Assembly: GCA_035048495.1 (NCBI GenBank)
Contig: JASUTR010000031.1
Span: 372,001 to 436,000 of the forward strand
Length of the DNA: 64,000 nucleotides
Direction: 5' to 3'
Source: Euptelea pleiosperma
Taxonomy: Eukaryota > Streptophyta > Magnoliopsida > Ranunculales > Eupteleaceae
Shown in pieces: positions 12,401 through 21,568 of the stretch; within the stretch, counting starts at the first letter, position 1; every line of letters starts with the position of its first letter. The notes under the pieces were generated by a model that worked only from the letters and a program-made list of their open reading frames with translations, ran no database searches and was not told the DNA's origin. Position numbers and translations under genes: made by a program.

Positions 12401-15400
12401 AAGACTTCAAATGTGTTTAAACAATTGTAATAGAAGAGATTGAGTCAAATTACCAGGTTCGGTTGTGAAAAAATCACTTGTTATAAGCTTAGGAATGTAA
12501 CGGACAAACTGAGTCCAATTAGAGTCATTGACGCACGGATGGGGCAAACTTGTTACAAAAGTCCCGAATCTTGTTCCTACACTTCAAATGTGTTTAAACA
12601 ATTGTAATAGAAGATATTGAGTAAAATTACGAGGTCCGGTTGAGAATAAGTCACTAGTTATAGGCTTAGGAATGTGACACACAAACAGAATCCAATTAGG
12701 GACATTGACGCACGGATGGAGCAAACTTGTTTCGACCATCCCAAATCTTGTTCCAAGACTTCAAATGTGTTTAGACAATTGTAATGGAAGAGATTGAGTC
12801 AAATTACCTGGTCCGGTTGCGAAAAAGTCACTTGTTATAAGCTTCGGAAGGTAACGCACAAACTGAGTCCAATTAGAGTCATTGACGCACGGATGGGGCA
12901 AACTTGTTTGACAGTCCCGAATCTTATTCCAACACTTCAAATGGGTTAAAACAATTGTTATAGAAGATATTGGGTCAAATTACGAGGTCCGGTCGAGAAC
13001 AAGTCACTAGTTATAGACTTCGGAATGTAACGCACAAACTAAGTCTAACTAGAGTCATTGACACACGAATGGAGCAAACTTGTTTCAACTGTCCCGAATC
13101 TTTTTCCAAAACTTCAAATGTGTTTAAACAATTGCAATAGAAGATATAGAGTCAAATTACGAGGTCCGGTTGAGAACAAGTCACTAGTTATAGGCTTAGG
13201 AATGTAACACACAAACTGAGTCCAATTAGAGACATTGACGCACGGATGGAGCAAACTTGTTTCGACCGTCCCGAATGTTGTTCTCAGACTTCAAATGTGT
13301 TTAAACAATTGTAATGGAAGAAATTGAGTCAAATTACGAGATCCGGTTGCGAAAAAGTCACTTGTTATAAGCTTAGGAATGTAACGCACAAACTGAGTCT
13401 AATTAGAGTCATTGACGCACGGATGGGGCAAACATGTTTCAACAGTCCTGAATCTTGTTTCTAAAATTCAAATGTGTTTAAACAATTGTAATGGAAGAGA
13501 TTGAGTCAAATTACGTGGTCCGGTTGCGAATAAGTCACTTGTTATAAGCTTAGGAATGTAACGCACAAACTGAGTCCAATTAGAGTCAGCGACGCACGGA
13601 TGGGGCAAACTTGTTTCCACAGTCCTGAATCTTGTTTCTACAATTCAAATGTGTTTAAACAATTGTAATAGAGGATATTGAGTCAAATTACGAGGTCCGG
13701 TTGAGAACAAGTCACTTGTTATAGGCTTAGGAATGTAACACACAAACTAAATCCAATTAGAGACATTGACGCACGGATAGAGCAAACTTGTTTCAACCTT
13801 CCCGAATCTTGTTCCAAGACTTCAAATGTGTTTAAACAATTGTAATGGAAGAGATTGAGTCAAATTACCAGGTCCGGTTGCGAAAAAGTCACTTGTTATA
13901 AGCTTCGGAAAATAACGCACAAACTGAGTCCAATTAGAGTCATTGACGCACGGATGGGGCAAACTTGTTTGACAGTCCCGAATCTTATTCCAACACTTCA
14001 AATGGGTTAAAACAATTGTTATAGAAGATATTGGGTCAAATTACGAGGTCCGGTCGAGAACAAGTCACTAGTTATAGACTTCGGAATGTAACGCCCAAAC
14101 TAAGTCCAACTAGAGTCATTGACACACGAATGGAGAAAACTTGTTTCGATTGTCCCGAATCTTGTTCCAAAACTTCAAATGTGTTTAAACAATTGCAATA
14201 GAAGATATAGAGTCAAATTACGAGGTCCGGTTGAGAACAAGTCACTAGTTATAGGCTTAGGAATGTAACACACAAACTGAGTCCAATTAGAGACATTGAC
14301 GCACGGATGGAGCAAACTTGTTTCGACCATCCCGAATCTTATTCCCAGACTTCAAATGTGTTTAAACAATTGTAATGGAAGAAATTGAGTCAAATTACGA
14401 GGTGCGGTTGAGAATAAGTCACTAGTTATAGGCTTAGGAATGTGACACACAAACTGAATCCAATTAGAGACATTGACGCACGGATGGAGCAAACTTGTTT
14501 CGACCATCCCGAATCTTGTTCCAAGACTTCAAATGTGTTTAGACAATTGTAATGGAAGAGATTGAGTCAAATTACCTGTTCCGGTTGCGAAAAAGTCACT
14601 TGTTATAAGCTTCGGAAGGTAACGCACAAACTGAGTCCAATTAGAGTCATTGACGCACGGATGGGGCAAACTTGTTTGACAGTCCCGAATCTTATTCCAA
14701 CACTTCAAATGCGTTAAAACAATTGTTATAGAAGATATTGGGTCAAATTACGAGGTCCGATCGAGAACAAGTCACTAGTTATAGACTTCGGAATGTAACG
14801 CACAAACTAAGTCCAACTAGAGTCATTGACACACGAATGGAGCAAACTTGTTTCGACTGTCCCGAATCTTGTTCCGAAACTTCAAATGTGTTTAAACAAT
14901 TGCAGTAAAAGATATAGAGTCAAATTACGAGGTCCGGTTGAGAACAAGTCACTAGTTATAGGCTTAGGAATGTAACACACAAACTGAGTCCAATTAGAGA
15001 CATTGACGCACGGATGGAGCAAACTTGTTTCGACCGTCCCAAATCTTGTTCCCAGACTTCAAATGTGTTTAAACAATTGTAATGGAAGAGATTGAGTCAA
15101 ATTACGTGGTCCAGTTGCGAAAAAGTCACTTGTTATAAGCTTAGGAATGTAACGCACAAACTGAGTCCAATTAGAGTCAGTGACGCACGGATGGGACAAA
15201 CTTGTTTCCACAGTCCTGAATCTTGTTTCTACAATTCAAATGTGTTTAAACAATTGTAATGGAAGAGATTGAGTCAAATTACGTGGTCCGGTTGCGAAAA
15301 AGTCACTTGTTATAAGCTTAGGAATGTAACGCACAAACTGAGTCCAATTGGAGTCATTGACGCACGGATGGAGCAAACTTGTTCCGACAGTCCCGAATCT

Positions 15401-15839
15401 TGTTCCTACACTTCAAATGTGTTTAAACAATTGTAATAGAAGATATTGAGTCTATTTACGAGGTCCGGTTGAGAACAAGTCACTAGTTATAGGCTTAGGA
15501 ATGTAACACACAAACTGAGTCCAATTAGCGACATTGACGCACGGATGGAGCAAACTTGTTTCGACTGTCCCGAATCTTGTTCCAAGACTTCAAATGTGTT
15601 TAAACAATTATAATAAAAGAGATTGAGTCAAATTACCTGTTCCGGTTGAGAAAAAGTCTCTTGTTATAAGCTTAGGAATGTAACGCACAAACTGAGTCCA
15701 ATTGGAGTCATTGACGCACGGATGGAGCAAACTTGTTCCGACAGTCCCGAATCTTGTTCCTACACTTCATATGTGTTTAAACAATTGTAATAGAAGATAT
15801 TGAGTCTATTTACGAGGTCCGGTTGAGAACAAGTCACTA

Positions 15840-15844
15840 GTTAT
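15840..15844. repeat. Target site duplication GTTAT, left
   Basis: GTTAT immediately precedes the TG of the left LTR and is repeated directly after the CA of the right LTR (24662-24666). In uninterrupted monomers the site reads CACTAGTTATAGG, so a single GTTAT was duplicated on integration. Five bases is the usual length for plant LTR retrotransposons. Confidence 0.95.
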
Positions 15845-16010
15845 TGAAAGTAGGGTTTTTCCTCGTCGTTGGTACGGAAACCCTAACTTCAACACATTTT
15901 TAATTGATCCGAGACATTTAACCTGTAAAATGAACAGTTTTGCATAGTGGCTCGTGTCGGATGTCGATCCGCACTCAGGGTTAGTTTGCGCAGCTCAAGA
16001 ACATAAAATG
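15845..16010 (-). repeat. Diverged U5 end of the left LTR
   Basis: Against the matching end of the right LTR (22320-22485) I count about 17 substitutions and several small indels, for example GAAAGTAGGGTTTTTCC against GAAAATAGGGTTTCC and GTTTGCGCAGCTC against an insertion-bearing GTCGGATTAGCGCG. The transition to near identity is abrupt at about AAGAACATAAAATGATG. Reverse transcription makes both LTRs from one template, so this patch cannot date from insertion if the rest does. Confidence 0.85.
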
Positions 16011-16142
16011 ATGAATTTTTTTCAGAAAAGCATGGAGAGGTGAGAATGGTGATGGATTTAAAACATGCTTAGTGATTTCTAGAGAGAGAAATTGCCATAA
16101 GATTAAAAAGAAAATAACTAAAACAATGAAGTAATACTAGAA

Positions 16143-16148
16143 TTTATT
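16143..16148 (-). terminator. Candidate polyadenylation signal AATAAA, left LTR
   Basis: TTTATT on the plus strand reads AATAAA on the element strand, about 1 kb after the TATA box and 300 bp before the LTR end, a plausible R/U5 boundary. The motif is short and the surroundings are AT-rich, so it could be chance. Confidence 0.35.
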
Positions 16149-16236
16149 GAAATAATAATTTTCTTACAATATTCTCAATCAAAATTGCGAACTAAACATA
16201 AAAAGAACTAAAAGGATTAAACTATAAAGCCGTAAG

Positions 16237-16330
16237 AACTAGAGAGAGGAAGAGAATAAGAGGAGAGAGAGTATGAATTTTTAGAAAGAGAGAAGAGACT
16301 AGAAAGAGAGAAAGAAGAGAGAGAAACAAG
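16237..16330 (-). repeat. GA-rich purine tract, left LTR
   Basis: A run of about 90 bases made almost only of A and G on the plus strand (CT-rich on the element strand). It provides the pyrimidine tract ahead of the candidate splice acceptors. The equivalent in the right LTR is 22714-22806. Confidence 0.8.
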
Positions 16331-16372
16331 CTATGGAGGGTTAGAGAGAGAATCTCACATTTGCAAACTTAC
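16239..16372 (-). other. Candidate intron in the LTR leader (left copy)
   Basis: On the element strand the donor CTCTCGGTAAGTTTGC (GT at 16372-16371) matches the plant consensus very well. It is followed by a long pyrimidine tract and acceptors CTTTCTAG (near 16305) and CTCTCTCTAG (AG at 16240-16239). The longer choice gives a 134-bp intron, a normal plant size. Splicing is inferred from sequence only. Confidence 0.35.
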
Positions 16373-16519
16373 CGAGAGTGATGGAGATCAACCCAACAGC
16401 GAAGGATCTGTTCAAAGAAGGATCGGCCATGATGTGAGGTGGTGTGGTGGAGGGACTTGATGTGGAAGGAGGTTCACGGCCTAACCGTGAGTGGTGGTGC
16501 TTGCAGGCGGTGCTAACAG

Positions 16520-17053
16520 TCATGCAAGTTGACGAAGGTGTAGGATAGATGAACGGTCGTGATCGCTAGATATCATGGCCGTAGTTTGTGAGAGGTTGTT
16601 GGATTGAAGACTCACTGGAGATGCTGGTGTGCACGGCCTACAACAACGGATGTTGTAGGCGTTGGTTGATTCGCAAGGGGCAGCAGCTTCACCGGTCAGA
16701 GTTGTAGACCAATTTTTGGCCGGTAAGTTGCTGGCACTGCAACTTAAAGATGAGAAGAGGAAGAGAGGACAGTAGCGCAACAGGTGGAGGAGCCACCAGG
16801 AACGTGGAGGGCAGCAAGGAAGTGATGAAGAAAACGTTGGGTTGAGGGATCGCACGTAGGGATCCAAGGTGAGGACGGGGTTTTTGGAATTTCTAGGTTC
16901 GATGGTGAAAAGGAGGCGGAGAAGATGGTGGCTGGTGATGTTGGTTTCGCCGGAGTTGCAGGTGGTGGCCGGAGTTGCAGGCTGCAACTCCGGTGGAAAA
17001 ACGGTGAAGAAGATGACGAAGGTGGAGGAGAAGTCGAGGAAAACAGCGGCCAA
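16520..17053 (-). other. 177-codon open frame in LTR, unlikely to be a gene (left copy)
   Basis: It begins MAAVFLDFSS and lies about 60-70 nt after the predicted transcription start, on the element strand. A 60-codon frame (16341-16523, start MTVSTACKHH) overlaps its stop by an ATGA. I recognise no domain; the protein is rich in Ser, Pro, Leu and Cys without repeats or a clear hydrophobic segment, and a plus-strand frame of similar quality overlaps it. Conservation between the two LTRs only reflects their youth. It may be a leader frame or chance in a GC-rich stretch. Confidence 0.2.
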
Positions 17054-17142
17054 GAGAGGGGGAAAAGGGAGAAACGAGTTGGGGGAGAGAATGGAAGAGA
17101 AAGGGGGGGGATTAGGGTTCGAACGAACCCTTCTCCCTCATC

Positions 17143-17149
17143 TTATAAA
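17143..17149 (-). promoter_or_regulatory. LTR TATA box, left copy
   Basis: The element strand reads GGGAGCTTTATAAGATGAGG. It is flanked upstream by a 26-bp palindrome and downstream by a CT-rich leader typical of plant transcription starts, which would place the start near 17110-17120. This is the promoter of the 3' LTR, directed leftward. Confidence 0.6.
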
Positions 17150-17152
17150 GCT

Positions 17153-17178
17153 CCCTATTTCCATTAATGGAAATAGGG
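17153..17178. repeat. Perfect 26-bp palindrome next to the TATA box (left copy)
   Basis: The arms are CCCTATTTCCATT and its exact reverse complement with no spacer (centre ATTAAT). It lies 3 bp upstream of the TATA box on the element strand. The right copy has one arm base changed. Confidence 0.95.
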
Positions 17179-17201
17179 TATTTTTTGAAAATAAAAAAAT
17201 A

Positions 17202-17220
17202 TTTTTTTTTTTTTTTTTTT
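17202..17220. repeat. T19 homopolymer, left LTR
   Basis: An uninterrupted run of 19 T. The right LTR has 16 T at 23681-23696 plus an extra TA, the only length change between the LTRs outside U5. Confidence 0.95.
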
Positions 17221-17472
17221 AAGTAAAAACCTACTTTTCTATGGGGAATCTCCCCAATTAGTGGACCCCCCATTTAATTAAAATTATTTTTGAAATTCGC
17301 GGGGTCCACTAACTGGTCGGACAGCGGGTCGATGCTGATGGGCCCGGCTACTGGCCCACATGGACTGATGATGTCCATCGTCTCACAAGATGATGTGACA
17401 GGCATTCTGAAGGCGATCGGATGGATGGTGACTTGATTGGGACCCAGATTGGTAGATCGACGGATCTAGAGA

Positions 17473-17525
17473 GATCCAACGGTCCGATTGAAGATCCAAC
17501 GGTCCGATGAAAGATCCAACGGTCA
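17473..17525. promoter_or_regulatory. Three tandem MSA-like elements in U3 (left copy)
   Basis: GATCCAACGGTC starts at 17473, 17493 and 17513, a 20-bp tandem repeat. The plant mitosis-specific activator (MSA) consensus is YCYAACGGYYA, bound by MYB3R factors in G2/M genes such as B-type cyclins. The third copy (TCCAACGGTCA) fits fully and the first two miss only the last base. They lie about 325-375 bp upstream of the TATA box. The motifs are certain; function is inference. Confidence 0.6.
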
Positions 17526-17811
17526 GAAAGCTAAGGGAGATGAGATAGAGCTGATAGGCAGGAGTTCTGGGGTTAGGTCAGTAGATTCGAGGATCGAGAG
17601 ATGAAGAGAGAGAGAGAATAAGGAGAGATGAGAGAAAAAGTATCAAAAAAAATGGAAAAAAGCACTGGCGGAGGGTCTGGAACCCTGTTCTTCACTGTGA
17701 CCATCCTCACGCTTCTCCAGTAGAGTCGACTATCATTCCTTGCTGACTCATGTGGCTTTAAACGCTTTGGTCCGTCTCTTGGTCATTGGCTCTCCTACTC
17801 TCTTCGTTCTT

Positions 17812-17925
17812 TGGGCCGGCTTTTTGGTCCTCTTATTCAGCCCATATTTGGCCCATATCTTCTAGTTATAGCATGTGGGCTTGTTAAGCTTTGATAATGG
17901 GCTTTCATGATCGATTTGGGCCCAC
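17812..17925. promoter_or_regulatory. Cluster of TGGGCY (site II / TCP-type) motifs in U3 (left copy)
   Basis: Within 114 bp there are TGGGCC at 17812, AGCCCA at 17839, GGCCCA at 17850, TGGGCT at 17876 and 17898, and overlapping TGGGCC/GGCCCA at 17917-17924. GGGCCCAC at 17918-17925 fits the class I TCP consensus GGNCCCAC. More occur at 17339 and 17353. TGGGCY elements are known from promoters of proliferation genes (PCNA, cyclin B, ribosomal proteins). One motif (17876) is lost in the right LTR by a C-to-T change. Confidence 0.55.
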
Positions 17926-18012
17926 AAGTCTCGAAAATCGTCCCATCGGGGTTTCCTGCGACAGAAGAAGCGCGTAATGAGACTTTATCAGAACGGCTTA
18001 ATATTTAGACTT

Positions 18013-18134
18013 CCGAAAATGTGTTTAATGCATGCAAATATACCATTTCGTCCAGAAAAGTGTGTTTTACGCAATGAGATAGACTCTTACGTAGAAAAGT
18101 GGATAATTAGAGCAGTTTTACGTAGGAGAGTGCG
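18013..18134 (-). repeat. Degenerate 40-45-bp subrepeats in U3 (left copy)
   Basis: On the element strand related units recur: CACTCTCCTACGTAAAAC, CACTTTTCTACGTAAGAG, CACACTTTTCTGGACG and CACATTTTCGGAAG. Short tandem U3 repeats often act as enhancers in LTR elements; here this is only suggested. The right copy is 24489-24610. Confidence 0.5.
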
Positions 18135-18150
18135 ATAACGCTAACAGGAT

Positions 18151-18171
18151 AAGTGCTTAAAATAAGCACTT
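18151..18171. repeat. Hairpin near the LTR edge (left copy)
   Basis: AAGTGCTTA and TAAGCACTT form 9-bp arms around AAA, 14 bp from the LTR terminus on the U3 side. It is identical in the right LTR (24627-24647). Confidence 0.85.
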
Positions 18172-18185
18172 TTGAGCGAATATCA

Positions 18186-18197
18186 CAACCCCCAACC
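18186..18197 (-). other. Polypurine tract
   Basis: The element strand reads GGTTGGGGGTTG immediately before the TGATA that opens the 3' LTR. Position and the G5 core fit a plus-strand primer, although three or four T residues interrupt it. Related TGGTTGGGGGTG sequences occur inside the element at about 19789-19798 and 20080-20090. Confidence 0.75.
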
Positions 18198-19722
18198 AGC
18201 ATATTGCCAATCCTTGGCAATTAGTGCGAAATAAATGAGCTTAAAAGGGCTCTGCACATGCTGCACACTTTTTCATATTAGCTCAGGGAAAACACCGTTC
18301 GTCAAATTATTGAATGGATGCAAAAACAGTTACATGCTAGCGAAGAGTTTGAAAGTTTTGGCAAGACTACAGACTGATAATCATGACCCAGAATAGTCAG
18401 ACTCTGCGTGTGTGTGTGCTCAACATTCTCATCATCTGACAGTAAAGATTTCCAGATCACCTCTAAGTTTTTCTGCCTCGACCTCAAATCTCACATGTTT
18501 AGCACTCAGAATAGAATCACACAAGAAGGGTTTTCTTCTTTTTCTCTCAATTTATATGTGAGGAGATATATTTAATATAAAGAGGCAAAAGATCTCACAT
18601 ATGTTTTATTTGAAGGAAGGACATCTTTAACAGAAGAAGATCTCTTGATTGGAATACCACTTCACTCGGGAACGTCAGATCAAACTCTATAGCTTCTCTT
18701 TCTCCAATCTCCATATTTTATGATCGTACTATCCTAGAATCAAGTAGGACTTTCCTGGGTTGTAATGAGGCTTAGGTCAGGTGTAGAGAGATAAAGGGAT
18801 ACAGGATTTCAAAGATCTTGAGAGGATATTGTCATTTTCTTGCATTTTTCCTGCGACGTAACACCATTATCTGGTTCTTTTTCCTTTTTTCATATTTTTC
18901 TCTTGTTCTTGATATTTTTGAGACTGCTCAATTTCTTTTCAGCACTTTTTCATACTTCTTTCCATATTTTGTTTTCAGCTTGAACCACTTTCTTTTCCTT
19001 TTGATTTTTCTTCTTTACTTTTCTTTTCACGGTACACCCACATCAGTTATTTTTTTATCCTTCTCAAAAGTAGGGTAGCTAGTAACACTTCGTAGCTAAA
19101 CTGGGTTTTAGGTTGATGGGTTTGCAAATAAAAGGCTTTTATAGAAAGGTTCAAGGGGTTTCTAGTGAAGTATAATTCAGGTGAGTAAAAAGGCTGAATG
19201 GTTCAGAAAAAATGGCCTAAATCATTTTCTAGGGTTTGCACTATCATGTATACTGTCTTGACTGGATACAAAGAAGGTTCTGTCGTAGTAATCCAATGTT
19301 GATGTCGTTCCGAGTTTTATGATCGAAGCAAAAGATAATGAGATCTCTCAACGAATATTGCAGGCATGAAGAATAGTGAGTCATCTTGTGACTCAGAATT
19401 GTTGTATAACACTCTGAATTGATTAAAGGCTCGAAAGCTCACTGGGTTAGGTCTCCACAATTATTCTCACAGGATCTCTAGAGTTTCAAAACTTAGGATG
19501 ACTCTGATGTTGATAGTGTACAATTGTGCCAAATCTGAGTTTTTCTGAGTTTTCAAACCTGCTGTAGTCACGCCTGACTTGACTCGACGCTAACTTTAAA
19601 CAAAAATTGACATCCTCAATACTGACTTAACGAAGGTTTTTAGCTAATCAAAGTCAGGGTATTTGACACATTTTTGAAATTCTAGAAAACTTTTGGAGAA
19701 CATCGGAAATCACCCCAAAAAT

Positions 19723-19725
<3 letters not shown>
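18198..19725. other. Retroelement interior, 3' part: non-coding
   Basis: About 1.5 kb without a credible reading frame on either strand. Frames of 61 codons (minus, 18302-18487) and 86 codons (plus, 18818-19078, mostly Phe and Leu from a T-rich stretch) have no recognisable content. In an autonomous element this part would hold integrase or an envelope-like frame; nothing of that kind is visible. Confidence 0.7.

Positions 19726-19768
<43 letters not shown>
19726..19768. repeat. T43 homopolymer (A43 on the element strand)
   Basis: An uninterrupted 43-base T run. It is bracketed by direct repeats ATGAGTTTT at 19721-19729 and 19775-19783, the first overlapping the tract. It could be slippage growth between duplicated ends or the tail of an old retroposed insertion read on the minus strand. 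Confidence 0.95.
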
Positions 19769-19773
<5 letters not shown>

Positions 19774-19811
19774 CATGAGTTTTGGTAAATACCCACCCCC
19801 AACCAAAATAC

Positions 19812-19829
19812 AGCACCGTCCTCGGTGCT
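19812..19829. repeat. Short hairpin in the retroelement interior
   Basis: AGCACCG and CGGTGCT form 7-bp perfect arms around TCCT. Confidence 0.8.
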
Positions 19830-20072
19830 CATGACCGGGACATAAAATGATGAAAAATCAGTGATGATGATGCAAAAGATCAGGGAGGATGTTACCAAGT
19901 CAGCAGAAACTCGACAGTGAGTGATACCTGATGATCGGAAGAATGAATGTACCTGCATTTCCAGAGATATAACAGTAATAACAAATGCATGAGACTCATG
20001 TACTCTAGGAATACCGGAATTGCCTTTCCGAAAGCGCTAAGTTTTACGTCTTCAGCCAGACATGACGGGGGT

Positions 20073-20511
20073 GATAAGCACCCCCAACCAATTTGAAGCA
20101 TAGGGAGACTGAGTGAGTCATCAGTCATCCAGCTCATCAGTTGGAGCAGGAATGCTTCCAATCGAGCTAACCCAACCCAGCAGTAGTACAGGTAGGTTCT
20201 TTCTCAGTTAAGACTGAGAGGGTTCTCTGACCATTGTTAGCAGAGTCACAAACTCATAAAGAGGAGCGGGTATGGGAGAACAGAAGTGGGTCTCTCATCA
20301 GTAAGAGACCTAGCAAGGGATTCTCTGACCATGGTTAGCAGAGCCGAAGACACAATGTGTATCGGGGATGGATTTATTGGAGCAGACTCCAGTGGGGTTG
20401 ACAGTAAGCACCCCTATCCAGTATAAAATGCAGTGAGACTGAAATGATCATCAGTCGTAAGAGATTGGATCGATGAGATCCGTCTGCCTAGTCTCTCATC
20501 AGTAAGAGACC
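20073..20511. repeat. Interspersed short repeats in the retroelement interior
   Basis: Several motifs occur twice: TTCTCTGACCATTGTTAGCA at 20223 and its near copy at 20321; GTCTCTCATCAGTAAGAGAC at 20290 and 20491 (itself a GTCTCT...AGAGAC hairpin); and an imperfect block starting GATAAGCACCCCCAACC at 20073 and AGTAAGCACCCCTATCC at 20402, each followed by GAGACTGA and a TCATCAGTC stretch. This suggests an old tandem array of about 100-330 bp units that has decayed. No coding content is visible. Confidence 0.65.
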
Positions 20512-20560
20512 AATGGCAAAGGAAGGGTGGTGAAGATTGAAGGACTCTCAGATCGAGTCA

Positions 20561-21560
20561 AACAATGGGGCAGTTGAACCCATATAAATAAGCTTCAGAC
20601 TAGGTTACAAAGAGACCCTATTTTCAAATGATGCACATAGAGCAAGCAAGATAATCCTATGCCTAAAACAAATCAGGATAAGTTTGAGGATTTATCTTGT
20701 TAGTTTCTGGGGTATGGTAGATTATGACAGTGGGCGGACCACTGGTTTATTTTGTTAACCGCCGGACTAACTTTGTCGCTCTTAGGTTCTCACCAGGCTA
20801 CACTCTTCAAAGCGAATCCTTTAGTACTGACTCTAGTCAACAACAAGGCAATCCGAAGCCTAGACAGACGTGCGGCACAATGGCTGTCTTAAGTACGTCC
20901 CAGACTAACCGGATTGGTCAAGTGTTTAAGAAGAGTGTTCCCTCGGGTTAAGCTAGGGTTGGTGCGTGTTCCTAGTCCACACGTAACTAACCGCCGAATA
21001 GTCCAAGATGCCACGTAGAGCTCAGTGTACTTGAGTAGCAGGGACTTATGGGTGTGTTAGACAACAGGGACCCGCGCTCGTGGTCTTATTACGATTGGAT
21101 GTTAAGCGGGTTCGCTTTGTGTGGATTTTTCCTTGAACACCGGGCTAATTGGCTCTACTTCTTGATTCTTTTTAATTAAATGGAGCCTTGGGATCAAAAC
21201 AGTTGGAATGATGAGGTGGGTGATGAAATCCCACCAGTTGTAAAAGAGCTGGGTCTGCTCGATTAATGTTCAATTATTAACGGCCACGCCACGCAAGTCG
21301 AATAATATGTATACGAAAGCAAATAGACAAGCGGCAATGATTCACCCAAATTGCTCTGTATCGCACTCAAGGCGAGGATAGAGACTTACCTCCCGTGGGC
21401 CACGCCACGGGGTCGCCTCTTTGGGGTAGGGAGGGGTATCCTTCACGAGCATGGGCTCGACTCCTCCTAAGTGAGCTTTCGCTCCCTACCCGCAGTTAGA
21501 TTCGCAATCCTGCATACGAATTAGTATATGATATGGGTCTAGGGTGTGGGAATATTTTTT
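20561..21560 (-). other. Retroelement interior, middle part: non-coding, with a candidate splice donor
   Basis: About 1 kb of balanced base composition with no recognised protein. A 75-codon plus-strand frame (20724-20951) has no known motif. On the element strand CGGGAGGTAAGTCTC places a strong splice donor with GT at 21389-21388, roughly 900 nt after the primer-binding site. Some Ty3/gypsy relatives (Ogre/Tat) splice internal RNA, so this could be a remnant, but no acceptor is assigned. Confidence 0.4.
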
Positions 21561-21568
21561 TGGAATGT

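Larger units (their letters stand above)
1..15844. repeat. Left satellite array, 177-bp monomers head to tail
   Basis: About 89 tandem monomers, all in one orientation. The landmark GACGCACGG recurs at 53, 230, 407, 584 and 761, an exact 177-bp step. Each monomer has conserved blocks (CAAACTGAGTCCAATTAG, GGAGCAAACTTGTTTCGAC, CTTCAAATGTGTTTAAACAA) and variable blocks at the junction and after the dyad GTTTAAAC. Two junction types mostly alternate: GCGAAAAAGTCACTTGTTATAAGCTT (here given by type only: HindIII present) and the GAGAACAAGTCACTAG type with AGGCTT or AGACTT. A nucleosome-length unit in long homogeneous arrays is typical of plant centromeric satellites; centromere function is inferred, not shown. 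No gene is present. This side is more heterogeneous than the right array and lacks the 3184-bp HOR. Confidence 0.97.
15845..18185 (-). repeat. 3' LTR of the retroelement (left copy, 2341 bp)
   Basis: Reads TGATATTCGC...CCCTACTTTCA on the minus strand. U3 runs from 18185 to about 17115, with a hairpin near its edge, degenerate subrepeats, TGGGCY motifs, three MSA-like motifs, a 26-bp palindrome and a TATA box. R and U5 follow down to 15845, with a candidate intron and polyadenylation signal. It matches the right LTR with about seven substitutions plus T-tract length over 16010-18185, but differs at roughly one base in nine over 15845-16010. As the 3' LTR on the minus strand, its promoter points toward the left satellite array. 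Confidence 0.95.

Noticed and set aside
1..15844. Regularly spaced repeats suggesting a CRISPR array
   Set aside because: The whole 177-bp unit is repeated with no unique spacers, no cas genes are present, and the setting is a plant satellite.
16869..17222. Plus-strand frames of 117-118 and 80 codons in each LTR
   Set aside because: They lie antisense to the element, overlap a better minus-strand frame and run into the T tract. Arg/Lys/Gly-rich composition comes from GA-rich DNA.
15841..18185. Reading the element on the plus strand with the left LTR as 5' LTR
   Set aside because: No primer-binding site follows the left LTR on the plus strand and no polypurine tract precedes the right LTR, while both are well placed on the minus strand.
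18818..19078. An 86-codon Phe/Leu-rich plus-strand frame resembling a membrane protein
   Set aside because: It is a translation of a T-rich stretch on the non-element strand; hydrophobicity is a composition effect.
20724..20951. A 75-codon frame in the element interior as a gag remnant
   Set aside because: It is on the non-element strand and has no zinc knuckle (CCHC) or other Gag feature.
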